Assembly (NCBI GenBank): GCA_944319875.1 | Contig: CALUFR010000039.1 | Span: 1 to 52,148 of the forward strand | Origin: an uncultured Bacteroides sp. | Lineage (GTDB): Bacteria; Bacteroidota; Bacteroidia; Bacteroidales; Bacteroidaceae | DNA length: 52,148 bases | Reading direction: 5' to 3' | Shown: piece by piece, positions 6,612-14,229 of the stretch | Numbering within the stretch: position 1 is the first letter of the stretch | How the letters are laid out: the number at the start of each line of letters is the position of its first letter | Position numbers and translations under genes: made by a program | The notes under the pieces: generated by a model | Seen by the model: the letters and a program-made list of their open reading frames with translations, nothing else | The model's database searches: none | Told to the model about the DNA's origin: nothing

Positions 6612-8351
6612 ATGGCAGAACTGAAGAACGAAGAAAACGGCGAGAAGAAAAGTCTGAACTTCATTGAACAGATAGTAGAAAACGATTTGAGCGAAGGCAA
6701 GAACGGAGGCCGGGTACAGACCCGCTTCCCGCCGGAACCCAACGGATACCTCCACATAGGACACGCCAAAGCCATTTGCCTGGACTTCGGCATCGCCGCC
6801 GCCCATGGCGGTGTCTGCAACCTGCGCTTCGATGACACCAACCCGACAAAGGAAGACGTGGAGTACGTCGAGGCCATCAAGGAAGACATACGCTGGCTGG
6901 GCTATCAGTGGGGGCATGAATACTACGCCTCCGACTACTTCCAGCAGCTATGGGACTTCGCCATCCGCCTCATCAAGGAAGGCAAGGCCTACGTGGACGA
7001 ACAGACTTCAGAGGAAATAGCCGCCCAAAAGGGTACGCCTACCCAGCCCGGCGTGGAAAGCCCGTACCGCAACCGCCCCATCGAAGAGAACCTGGAGCTT
7101 TTCCAGAAGATGAACACGGGCGAGATTGAAGAAGGCGCCATGGTGCTCCGTGCCAAGATTGACATGGCAAATCCCAACATGCACTTCCGCGACCCCATCA
7201 TCTACCGCGTGGTGAAGCACCCGCACCACCGCACGGGCACAAAGTGGAAAGCCTACCCCATGTATGACTTCGCCCACGGGCAGAGTGACTTCTTCGAGGG
7301 TGTCACCCATTCGCTCTGCACGCTGGAGTTCGTGGTACACCGCCCGCTATACGACCTCTTCGTAGATTGGTTGAAAGAAGGCAAAGACCTCAACGACAAC
7401 CGTCCGCGCCAGTATGAGTTCAACAAGCTGAACCTGAGCTATACGCTCATGAGCAAACGCAACCTGCTGATATTGGTTAAGGAAGGGCTGGTCAACGGAT
7501 GGGACGACCCGCGCATGCCGACCATCTGCGGTTTCCGCCGTCGCGGTTATTCACCCGAATCCATCCACAAGTTCATCGACAAGATTGGCTACACCACCTA
7601 CGACGCGCTCAACGAGTTTGCCTTGTTGGAGAGCGCCGTGCGTGAGGACCTCAACGAGCGTGCCACGCGCGTATCGGCCGTCATCAATCCGGTGAAACTC
7701 ATCATCACCAACTATCCCGAGGGACAGGTAGAAGAACTGGAGGCGGTCAACAACCCCGAACGTCCGGAGGAAGGAAACCACACCATCGAGTTCAGCCGTG
7801 AGTTGTGGATGGAGCGCGAGGACTTCATGGAGGACGCGCCGAAGAAATACTTCCGCATGACCCCCGGTCAGGAAGTGCGGCTGAAGAATGCCTACATCGT
7901 GAAGTGTACGGGCTGCAAGAAGAACGAAGCCGGCGAGATTACGGAAGTCTATGCCGAATACGACCCCGATTCGAAGAGCGGCATGCCCGGCGCCAACCGG
8001 AAGGTGAAAGGCACACTCCACTGGGTCAGCTGCGCCCATTGCCTCCAGGCTGAGGTACGCCTCTACGACCGCTTGTGGAAGGTGGAGAATCCGCGCGACG
8101 AACTGGCCGCCATCCGCGAGGCCAAGAATTGCGACGCCCTGACGGCCATGAAGGAAATCATCAACCCCGACTCACTGAAGGTGTTGCCCTGCTGCTACAT
8201 CGAGAAGTTCGCCGCCGGCATGAAGCCGCTGACATACCTGCAATTCCAGCGCATCGGCTACTTCAACGTTGATCCCGATTCCACGCCGGAGAAGATGGTA
8301 TTCAACCGCACCGTCGGACTGAAGGACACGTGGGGCAAGATAAACAAATAA
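6612..8351 (+). CDS. glnS: glutamine--tRNA ligase
   Basis: A 579-residue class I aminoacyl-tRNA synthetase that charges tRNA-Gln. The HIGH signature is in PPEPNGYLHIGHAKA (HIGH at 48-51) and the second class I motif is LMSKRNL. The Rossmann catalytic domain is followed by the two beta-barrel anticodon-binding domains typical of GlnRS. ATG 6612 (MAELKNEENG) is chosen; the frame is open back to 6555 but only with a TTG start and without conserved sequence. The gene heads glnS-TPR-DUF368 with gaps of 20 and 28 bases. Presence of GlnRS implies direct Gln-tRNA charging. Confidence 0.97.
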   Translation: MAELKNEENGEKKSLNFIEQIVENDLSEGKNGGRVQTRFPPEPNGYLHIGHAKAICLDFGIAAAHGGVCNLRFDDTNPTKEDVEYVEAIKEDIRWLGYQWGHEYYASDYFQQLWDFAIRLIKEGKAYVDEQTSEEIAAQKGTPTQPGVESPYRNRPIEENLELFQKMNTGEIEEGAMVLRAKIDMANPNMHFRDPIIYRVVKHPHHRTGTKWKAYPMYDFAHGQSDFFEGVTHSLCTLEFVVHRPLYDLFVDWLKEGKDLNDNRPRQYEFNKLNLSYTLMSKRNLLILVKEGLVNGWDDPRMPTICGFRRRGYSPESIHKFIDKIGYTTYDALNEFALLESAVREDLNERATRVSAVINPVKLIITNYPEGQVEELEAVNNPERPEEGNHTIEFSRELWMEREDFMEDAPKKYFRMTPGQEVRLKNAYIVKCTGCKKNEAGEITEVYAEYDPDSKSGMPGANRKVKGTLHWVSCAHCLQAEVRLYDRLWKVENPRDELAAIREAKNCDALTAMKEIINPDSLKVLPCCYIEKFAAGMKPLTYLQFQRIGYFNVDPDSTPEKMVFNRTVGLKDTWGKINK

Positions 8352-8371
8352 CAAACAAGTACGATATTACG

Positions 8372-9820
8372 ATGAGCAAAAATAATCTGCTGTCCGGCAG
8401 GGACAGGGCAATGGCCGAACTGATAGAAGACTATGAGACGGCACGCGCCCAGCACACCTCCATCTACATGGATGCGGAGGACCTGGCCGATATAGCCGAA
8501 TGGTACGACCGGAACGGCCGGTTTGACGATGCCGCCGAAGCCATCGACTACGGACTGAAGCTCCACCCCGGCAACACCTCGCTGCTGGTGGAGCGTTGCT
8601 ACCTGAACCTGGACTTGTTCGACCTGGAAGAGGCGAAGCAGGCTGCCTCGGAAATCACCGAGGAACGCCCGGACGTCACCATCCTGCGCGCCAGGCTGCT
8701 GGTGGAAGAAGGACGCATGGAGGACGCCGAGCTACAATTGGACACGCTGGAAGATAAATACAGCAAAGAAAACATCATCGACGTGGCCTACATGTACCTC
8801 AGTGCCTGGCAGTACGACCGCGCGGCGGAATGGCTTTCCCACTGGCGATGGGACAAAGACGACATCGAATACTGTTGCGTCATGGCCGACAGCCTGCTGA
8901 ACCGTAAGCTCTACGCGGAAGCCCTTCCCTATTATAACAAGCTGATAGACAGCGACCCCTACCATCCGCAATACTGGATCAGCGCAGCCCGTTGCCATGT
9001 AGGGATGGGTGAGTATGGAAAAGCCATCGACGCCTGTGACTACGCCCTGCTTTCCGACGAAAGGATGGGCGAAGCCTACGGCATCAAGGCTTACAGTTTT
9101 CTGGAGCTGGGCAATGCAGAAGAGTCTGTCAAGTGCTACGAACAGGCCGTCAAGTGCAACTGCCTCTCCCCCGCCTATCTGAACTCCGTCGTGGGACAGC
9201 TCGAAATAGACAAGCACGAATGGGAAAAGGCTTACCGGCAGTTTGAGCTGGCTCTGCAACAGGAAGAAGAACTGACCGACCCCGTCACGCACTCTTCCAT
9301 TTACTCCAGCATGGCCATCTGCCTGCACCAACTGAAGAATGAGGAATATGAAGGCCAGGCGCTCGATTACTGCCTGAAAGCCATCGAGATCGACTACTTA
9401 AATCCTGACGCCCACCTGCTGGGAGGCCTGCTGTATGCGCAACGCGGAGAGGAAGACAAAGCCATCGAGATGTGGGAAGAAATCGGCGAGTACCAAGACA
9501 TGCCTTCCACCTGGTCGGACATAGCGGCCTACAGCACTGAGGCAAATCTCCTCGACTACGCTATCCAGGCGTTAGAACATCTTGAAAAAGAAGATCCCGA
9601 CTATCCCGAGTTGCATCACCGGCTCACGATGACCTGCCTCTTGGCGGGAAAGTTGGAGAAAGCCCAACAATACAACCAACGGATGGGCTCTCTCCTGAGT
9701 GAGAAAGATATAGAAAACATATACCACCTCCTGCTCGCATTGCCCAACGGACAAAGCGCACAGGCTCTCAAAAGTTTTCTGACAGAAAGCATTGTTTACA
9801 AGAGAGAGAAATCTGAATAA
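8372..9820 (+). CDS. tetratricopeptide repeat protein
   Basis: A 482-residue protein made almost wholly of helical TPR-like repeats. Repeat patterns are visible as WYDRNGRFDDAAEAIDYGL, YAEALPYYNKLIDSDPYHPQ, GEYGKAIDACDYALL, GNAEESVKCYEQAVKCN and GEEDKAIEMWEEIGEY. There is no signal peptide or membrane segment, so it is probably a cytoplasmic scaffold or interaction protein. It is highly acidic. The start MSKNNLLSGRD (8372) is preferred over an upstream in-frame ATG at 8330, which overlaps glnS. It lies in an apparent operon between glnS and the DUF368 transporter; that context does not reveal the partner. Confidence 0.85.
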   Translation: MSKNNLLSGRDRAMAELIEDYETARAQHTSIYMDAEDLADIAEWYDRNGRFDDAAEAIDYGLKLHPGNTSLLVERCYLNLDLFDLEEAKQAASEITEERPDVTILRARLLVEEGRMEDAELQLDTLEDKYSKENIIDVAYMYLSAWQYDRAAEWLSHWRWDKDDIEYCCVMADSLLNRKLYAEALPYYNKLIDSDPYHPQYWISAARCHVGMGEYGKAIDACDYALLSDERMGEAYGIKAYSFLELGNAEESVKCYEQAVKCNCLSPAYLNSVVGQLEIDKHEWEKAYRQFELALQQEEELTDPVTHSSIYSSMAICLHQLKNEEYEGQALDYCLKAIEIDYLNPDAHLLGGLLYAQRGEEDKAIEMWEEIGEYQDMPSTWSDIAAYSTEANLLDYAIQALEHLEKEDPDYPELHHRLTMTCLLAGKLEKAQQYNQRMGSLLSEKDIENIYHLLLALPNGQSAQALKSFLTESIVYKREKSE

Positions 9821-9848
9821 TCCAATCACTACAAAAAGGACAGACATC

Positions 9849-10733
9849 ATGAAAAGAAAGCTGAAAGATTACATGCTCATCACACTGAAAGGTATGGGAA
9901 TGGGAGCCGCCGACGTCGTTCCGGGCGTCTCGGGAGGCACCATCGCTTTCATTGTCGGCATCTATGACGAGTTGATAGAGACCATCAAAAGCATCAACGC
10001 TGAGAGTCTCCGGCTGTTCTTCACCGGCAAATGGAGCCGGTTCTGGAAGCACATTAACGGCAATTTTCTTTTCTCCCTCCTGCTGGGCATCGGCATCAGC
10101 ATCTTCTCGCTGGCCAAAGTCATCACCTGGCTGCTCGCCGATTACCCCATTCTGGTCTGGGCCTTCTTTTTGGGACTGGTAGCCGCCTCCACTTGGTTTG
10201 TAGGCAAGGACATCAAGGAATGGAACTGGAAAACCGTCACGGGCTTCATCGCCGGTGCCATAGTGGCCTACTACATCACCGTGGCCACGCCCACCGAGAC
10301 GTCCACCCACCCGCTGTTCATCTTCCTCTGCGGCGCCATTGCCATCTGCGCCATGATTTTGCCGGGCATCTCGGGCAGCTTCATCCTCGTGCTGCTGGGC
10401 AAGTATTTCTACATCATGGAGGCGGTCAAGACGTTCGACCTCGCCACACTGGCCATCTTCGGCACAGGCGCCGTCATTGGCATCACCAGCTTCTCGCGTC
10501 TGCTTTCGTACGCTCTGAAACACTTCCGCAACATCACCTTGGCCGTCTTGACGGGCTTCATGCTGGGTTCGCTCAACAAAGTGTGGCCATGGAAGGAAAT
10601 CATGGACAATGCCCATGGCATGCCCATCGAAACCAACATCCTGCCCAACGCGCATGTGCCGGAAGCCGTCGCCCTGATGATTGTCGGCTTTCTGCTGGTG
10701 TATGTTCTCGAGAAGCTCTCAGCTAAGAAATAA
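9849..10733 (+). CDS. DUF368 family undecaprenyl-phosphate translocase (PopT-like)
   Basis: A 294-residue integral membrane protein with about eight hydrophobic segments. The conserved N-terminal block GMGMGAADVVPGVSGGTIAF is diagnostic for DUF368, and its inverted-repeat counterpart is MILPGISGSFILVLLGKYF. DUF368 proteins (PopT) and DedA proteins (UptA) were shown in other bacteria to return undecaprenyl phosphate across the membrane for reuse in cell-envelope synthesis, and that role is inferred here. ATG 9849 (MKRKLKDYML) is chosen because the upstream frame overlaps the TPR gene. The gene ends eight bases before a direct repeat that borders the toxin-antitoxin cassette. Confidence 0.88.
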   Translation: MKRKLKDYMLITLKGMGMGAADVVPGVSGGTIAFIVGIYDELIETIKSINAESLRLFFTGKWSRFWKHINGNFLFSLLLGIGISIFSLAKVITWLLADYPILVWAFFLGLVAASTWFVGKDIKEWNWKTVTGFIAGAIVAYYITVATPTETSTHPLFIFLCGAIAICAMILPGISGSFILVLLGKYFYIMEAVKTFDLATLAIFGTGAVIGITSFSRLLSYALKHFRNITLAVLTGFMLGSLNKVWPWKEIMDNAHGMPIETNILPNAHVPEAVALMIVGFLLVYVLEKLSAKK

Positions 10734-10740
10734 AAACGAG

Positions 10741-10774
10741 AATTGTACACCTCTTTCGCGGGAAACAATTATCT
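10741..10774. repeat. direct repeat, left copy, flanking the toxin-antitoxin cassette
   Basis: A 34-bp sequence matching 11472-11505 at 32 of 34 positions. It begins AATTGTAC, contains CTTTCGCGGGAAACAATT, and includes an inverted repeat AATTGT/ACAATT. The similarity continues weakly a few bases leftwards. The stop codon of the PIN toxin (10769-10771) lies inside the repeat. The left copy has no -7 box, since the sequence after TATCT diverges. Confidence 0.85.
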
Positions 10775-11188
10775 CATCACTTCCTCAAACGTTTTAGGAT
10801 CGACAATCTGGCAAGTCGCAAACTTCTGAATAACCAGCAAATCTTTATCACCCGTCACCAAATAATGAGCTTTGGACGCTTCTGCCAAAGCTAATAAATA
10901 ATCGTCGGCTTCGTCCCTACACAAATGCAAGGAAACGGAAGGCTTGACAACCGTCCCTTTCAAGCGTAGAAAAGAGAGTAAAGAATCCACTTCATAGACA
11001 GGGAAATACTTAGCCAACTTAGGGCGTTGAGTGACTTCCCTTATCTCCTCAAGTAATTCTTCACATAATATCAGCTCGACACGTTCGTTGCTCAATAAAG
11101 AAACCAGTGAGGACAACCGTCTTCCTATCAGGAAACTGATCCAACAATTCGTATCAACAATGACCCGTTTTCTCCTTCCTCCGCTCAT
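10769..11188 (-). CDS. PIN-domain toxin of a type II toxin-antitoxin pair
   Basis: A 139-residue single PIN domain. PIN proteins of such pairs are Mg-dependent ribonucleases. The acidic active-site residues are in place: D12 (IVDTNCWISF), the Glu cluster near residue 47 (CEELLEEI), D95/D96 (RDEADDYLLALA) and D114 (VTGDKDLL). The sequence pattern fits the COG1569 group of putative toxins. Its start overlaps the end of the antitoxin gene by 35 bp in another frame, the usual translational coupling. The C-terminus runs into the 34-bp direct repeat. The target RNA is unknown. Confidence 0.85.
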   Translation of the reverse strand: MSGGRRKRVIVDTNCWISFLIGRRLSSLVSLLSNERVELILCEELLEEIREVTQRPKLAKYFPVYEVDSLLSFLRLKGTVVKPSVSLHLCRDEADDYLLALAEASKAHYLVTGDKDLLVIQKFATCQIVDPKTFEEVMR

Positions 11189-11393
11189 ATTGCTGTTTCC
11201 TGACTTGTTTCACCTCAGACAAAATATCCTCTTCCGTAAGCTCATCAGTTTTGAACACGCTTAGGAAATGTTCCAATTCGGCTTGAGTCGCTTCTTTGGT
11301 AAGGACACGCCCTAAGCGCAATTGGATACGCACGGGCAGCTGTTTTACCAAACTTAGTATCTGGTTATAGTTCAAATTTAATACAGCATCCAT
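11154..11393 (-). CDS. antitoxin partner of the PIN toxin
   Basis: A 79-residue small protein upstream of, and overlapping, the PIN gene. The N-terminal half (NYNQILSLVKQLPVRIQLRLG) looks like the short helical region found in antitoxins paired with PIN toxins of this kind. The middle is acidic and the tail basic (VKQVRKQQYERRKEK), as expected for the toxin-wrapping part. ATG 11393 is chosen; another ATG at 11405 adds four residues. The frame is open further upstream to 11618, but that part covers the promoter and the direct repeat and has no protein-like features. I did not recognise a named family with certainty. Confidence 0.75.
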   Translation of the reverse strand: MDAVLNLNYNQILSLVKQLPVRIQLRLGRVLTKEATQAELEHFLSVFKTDELTEEDILSEVKQVRKQQYERRKEKTGHC

Positions 11394-11417
11394 AATTATT
11401 CCCATTTGATTCTTTTG

Positions 11418-11449
11418 CGAAAATAAGGAAAATGGCGGAAATATACCAA
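11418..11449 (-). promoter_or_regulatory. promoter of the toxin-antitoxin pair
   Basis: On the minus strand TTGG (11446-11449), a 20-bp spacer and TATTTTCG (11418-11425) fit the Bacteroides promoter with one mismatch in each box. It lies within the cassette, 25 bases before the antitoxin start. Confidence 0.45.
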
Positions 11450-11471
11450 GCTTTTTCACGAAAAAACTGCG

Positions 11472-11505
11472 AATTGTACGCCGCTTTCGCGGGAAACAAT
11501 TATCT
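11472..11505. repeat. direct repeat, right copy, flanking the toxin-antitoxin cassette
   Basis: The right copy of the 34-bp repeat at 10741-10774, offset by 731 bp. Here the repeat runs into the -7 box of the DUF4494 promoter, which suggests that this copy is the original site and that the cassette and left copy were added later. Confidence 0.85.
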
Positions 11506-11508
11506 TTG
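11501..11508 (+). promoter_or_regulatory. -7 box upstream of the DUF4494 gene
   Basis: TATCTTTG matches TAnnTTTG exactly and lies 42 bases before the ATG. Its first five bases are part of the right direct repeat. No TTTG is found at normal spacing (TTGT is 23 bp upstream). Confidence 0.6.
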
Positions 11509-11550
11509 TACGACAATCCAAATAAAATTAACTCTAAACAACTGACAATT

Positions 11551-12015
11551 ATGGCAATGCATACATGGTTTGAATGCAAGATACGATATGAGAAGACGAT
11601 GGAGAACGGCATGAACAAGAAGGTGACGGAACCCTATCTGGTCGATGCCCTGAGCTTCACCGAAGCCGAGGCACGCATCATTGAGGAAATCACCCCGTTC
11701 ATCTCGGGCGAATTCACCGTAGCGGACATCAAGCGCGCCAACTACAGCGAGCTGTTCCCCTGCGAGGAAGAGGCCGCCGACCGCTGGTTCAAGTGCAAGC
11801 TCGTCTTCATCACCCTGGACGAAAAGAGCGGCGCCGAGAAGAAAACCTCCACCCAGGTGCTGGTGCAGGCGGCCGACCTGCGCGACGCCGTGAAGAAACT
11901 GGACGAAGGCATGAAGGGCACCATGGCCGACTATCAGATAGCGTCCGTGGCCGAGACAGCCATCATGGACGTCTATCCCTACAGCGCCGAGCCGGACGAC
12001 AAGCCGGAAGTATAA
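11551..12015 (+). CDS. DUF4494 domain-containing protein
   Basis: A 154-residue protein matching the Bacteroidetes family DUF4494, whose function is unknown. It starts with the typical MHTWFECKIRYEKT, followed by an acidic central part (EAEARIIEEITPFISGEF) and RWFKCKLVFITLDEKSGAEKK. There are no membrane segments and no recognised catalytic motif. It is 19 bases before the YggS gene and so probably co-transcribed with it. Relatives are usually small cytoplasmic proteins. ATG 11551 is chosen; the frame is open to a TTG at 11506 that would overlap the promoter. Confidence 0.85.
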   Translation: MAMHTWFECKIRYEKTMENGMNKKVTEPYLVDALSFTEAEARIIEEITPFISGEFTVADIKRANYSELFPCEEEAADRWFKCKLVFITLDEKSGAEKKTSTQVLVQAADLRDAVKKLDEGMKGTMADYQIASVAETAIMDVYPYSAEPDDKPEV

Positions 12016-12034
12016 CGAAGAAACGGAGGCGGAT

Positions 12035-12700
12035 ATGATTGGAGAACGCATCAAAGAAATACAAAGCGAACTGCCCGCAGGCGTCCGGCTGGTGGCCGTG
12101 TCGAAGTTCCATCCCGCCGAGGCCATCGAAGAAGCCTACCGCGCGGGACAGCGCATCTTCGGCGAGAGCAAGGTGCAGGAGATGACAGCCAAGCATGAGG
12201 TGCTGCCCAAGGACATTGAATGGCACTTCATCGGACACCTGCAGACGAACAAGGTGAAATACATCGCCCCCTACGTGTCCCTCATCCACGGCATCGACTC
12301 TTTCAAGCTCCTGGCCGAGGTGGACAAGCAGGCGGCCAAGGCAGGACGCACCGTCAGCTGCCTGCTGCAACTGCACATCGCCCGCGAAGAGACCAAGTTC
12401 GGCTTCAGCTTCGACGAATGCCGCGAGATGCTGGCCGAAGGCCGGTGGCGGGAGCTGAAGCACGTCCGCCTCTGCGGCCTCATGGGCATGGCCACCAACA
12501 CGGACAACGCCGCGCAGATCCGGGAGGAGTTCCGCTCCCTAAGCGACTTCTTCCGCGAAGTGAAGTCCGCATGGTTTGCCGATGACGACGCCTTCCGCGA
12601 ACTCTCCATGGGCATGTCCCACGACTATCACGAAGCCATCGCCGAAGGCAGCACACTGGTGCGCGTCGGAAGCAAGATCTTCGGGGAACGAATTTATTAA
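12035..12700 (+). CDS. YggS family pyridoxal 5'-phosphate homeostasis protein
   Basis: A 221-residue PLP-binding protein of the YggS/PROSC/COG0325 family. It has the alanine-racemase-like TIM barrel alone and keeps free PLP levels balanced, which affects amino-acid and keto-acid pools. Signatures are VAVSKFHP, where the lysine binds PLP, RIFGESKVQEM, and EWHFIGHLQTNKVKYI. Near the C-terminus LSMGMSHDYHEAIAEGSTLVRVGSKIFG carries the phosphate-binding glycine and serine motif. The length is typical. Confidence 0.94.
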   Translation: MIGERIKEIQSELPAGVRLVAVSKFHPAEAIEEAYRAGQRIFGESKVQEMTAKHEVLPKDIEWHFIGHLQTNKVKYIAPYVSLIHGIDSFKLLAEVDKQAAKAGRTVSCLLQLHIAREETKFGFSFDECREMLAEGRWRELKHVRLCGLMGMATNTDNAAQIREEFRSLSDFFREVKSAWFADDDAFRELSMGMSHDYHEAIAEGSTLVRVGSKIFGERIY

Positions 12701-12722
12701 TCTTAAAAAACAATAGAACATC

Positions 12723-13703
12723 ATGGCAACAAGTTTACAAACCACATTCGCCGGGCTTTCCCTGAGAAACCCCATCATCGTCAGCAGCTCGGGCCTGACC
12801 GACAGCGCAGCCAAGAACCGGAAACTCAGCGAAGCCGGAGCGGGAGCCATCGTACTGAAGTCGCTCTTCGAGGAGCAGATCATGATGGAAGTACACCAGA
12901 ACGACGACCCGTCCATGTCGCCCGAGGCAGCCGACAAACTGTCCGTCTACATCCTTCACCACAAGCTGAACGAATACCTCAGCCTGATACGCGAGAGCAA
13001 GAAGGTGTGCGACATCCCCGTCATCGCCAGCATCAACTGCTATAAGGACGACGTGTGGGCCGACTTCGCCAAGCAGATCGAGGAAGCCGGAGCTGACGCG
13101 CTGGAAATCAACATCCTCTCCCTGCAGACCGACGTGCAATACACCTACGGCAGCTTCGAGCAACGCCACATCGACATCCTGCGTCACATCAAGAAGACGG
13201 TCAAGATCCCCGTCATCATGAAGCTGGGCAGCAACCTAACCAACCCCGTGGCGCTCATCGACCAGCTCTACGCCAACGGAGCGGCTGCCGTCGTGCTGTT
13301 CAACCGCTTCTACCAGCCGGACATCAACATCGACAAGATGACGCAAGTGGCCGGCAACGTGTTCAGCAACGAGGCCGACTTGGCCAATTCGCTCCGCTGG
13401 ACAGGCATCGCTTCGGCTGCCGTCAGCAAGATTGACTACGCCATCTCGGGAGGCATCCACTCGGCTGAAGGCGTGGTGAAAGCCATCCTGGCCGGCGCCT
13501 CTGCCGTGGAGATCTGCAGCGTGATCTATCAGCAGTCGTCCGCCGTCATCAATGAATACAACAAGTTTGTGTCCGACTGGATGGCAGGCAAGGGTATGGA
13601 AAGCATCGCGCAGTTCAAGGGCAAGCTGAACGTGGGCGACGTGAAGGGTGTGAACACCTTCGAACGCACGCAGTTCCTGAAGTACTTCGCACAGCACGAA
13701 TAA
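12723..13703 (+). CDS. dihydroorotate dehydrogenase-like protein
   Basis: A 326-residue TIM-barrel flavoprotein of the PyrD superfamily. True class I enzymes oxidise dihydroorotate in pyrimidine synthesis. The FMN-binding regions are recognisable: NPIIVSSSGLTDS at the start, MKLGSNLTNP in the middle and AISGGIHSAEGVVKAILAGA near the end. The catalytic loop position reads NILSLQTDV, so the usual NCSCPN-type segment is absent. Such proteins in Bacteroidetes are annotated dihydroorotate dehydrogenase-like and occur in genomes that also have a genuine PyrD. The substrate is therefore uncertain. It is the last gene of DUF4494-YggS-this gene and ends at a bidirectional terminator. Confidence 0.85.
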   Translation: MATSLQTTFAGLSLRNPIIVSSSGLTDSAAKNRKLSEAGAGAIVLKSLFEEQIMMEVHQNDDPSMSPEAADKLSVYILHHKLNEYLSLIRESKKVCDIPVIASINCYKDDVWADFAKQIEEAGADALEINILSLQTDVQYTYGSFEQRHIDILRHIKKTVKIPVIMKLGSNLTNPVALIDQLYANGAAAVVLFNRFYQPDINIDKMTQVAGNVFSNEADLANSLRWTGIASAAVSKIDYAISGGIHSAEGVVKAILAGASAVEICSVIYQQSSAVINEYNKFVSDWMAGKGMESIAQFKGKLNVGDVKGVNTFERTQFLKYFAQHE

Positions 13704-13716
13704 GTCTATCATACAA

Positions 13717-13754
13717 GAGAGGGTGTATCAAAACTTATTTTGACACACCCTCTC
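13717..13754. terminator. bidirectional terminator hairpin
   Basis: An almost perfect 17-bp stem. The left arm is GAGAGGGTGTATCAAAA (13717-13733) and the right arm TTTTGACACACCCTCTC (13738-13754), with a 4-base loop and T-rich flanks. It serves the convergent DHOD-like and C_GCAxxG genes, and the last codons of the latter lie within it. The arms are shared with the larger palindrome at 25701-25852. Confidence 0.85.
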
Positions 13755-14208
13755 CTTTTTCCAGATGCTCCACCCAGATGCGGGCGGCTTCTTCAATCAT
13801 GCGGGGACAAGGACGCTTGGCGTAATATTGTGCGGTACGCTCTTCGGGCATGCTGCTGATTTCGGGATTCTTCAAGCCCAGGAGTTCCGCACAGATCAGG
13901 GATCCGTTGCGCTTCTTGAACTCGGCGGCCAGCTGCTGGACAAGGGCATAATTAGCTGCCTTGCTTTCACGGTCCTTGCCTTCGACGGCACACTTCTCCA
14001 ACCCGGCCAACATGAACAGACCGCAGGCGGCACCGCACGTCATACGCATACGCCCAATGCCCGCACCAAAGGAGGCAGACATGTGAAGGGCTTGCTCCTC
14101 GGTAAAACCGTATTGGTCGGCAAAAGCCGCCACCACCGACTGAGCACAGTTGAAACCGCTCTTAAAAAGAACCACAGCCTTCTCTATCCTTTTCTCATTT
14201 TCTTCCAT
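13735..14208 (-). CDS. C_GCAxxG_C_C family redox-type protein
   Basis: A 157-residue protein of the C_GCAxxG_C_C family, which has conserved cysteines and is thought to act in redox or metal chemistry, without a settled function. Conserved parts are GFNCAQSVV, MTCGAACGLFMLAG, which gives the family its name, SLICAELL and a final RPCPRMIEEA. There is no signal peptide, so the cysteines are cytoplasmic. The last codons (EKGEGVSK) are encoded by the arm of the terminator hairpin. The gene follows mntH by 21 bases. Confidence 0.9.
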   Translation of the reverse strand: MEENEKRIEKAVVLFKSGFNCAQSVVAAFADQYGFTEEQALHMSASFGAGIGRMRMTCGAACGLFMLAGLEKCAVEGKDRESKAANYALVQQLAAEFKKRNGSLICAELLGLKNPEISSMPEERTAQYYAKRPCPRMIEEAARIWVEHLEKGEGVSK

Positions 14209-14229
14209 AAGATTCGTTAGTTTATCGTT

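Noticed and set aside
11394-11618. Longer N-terminus for the antitoxin in the same frame
   Set aside because: This stretch contains a promoter-like sequence and the right direct repeat, and its translation is hydrophobic and unlike antitoxins.
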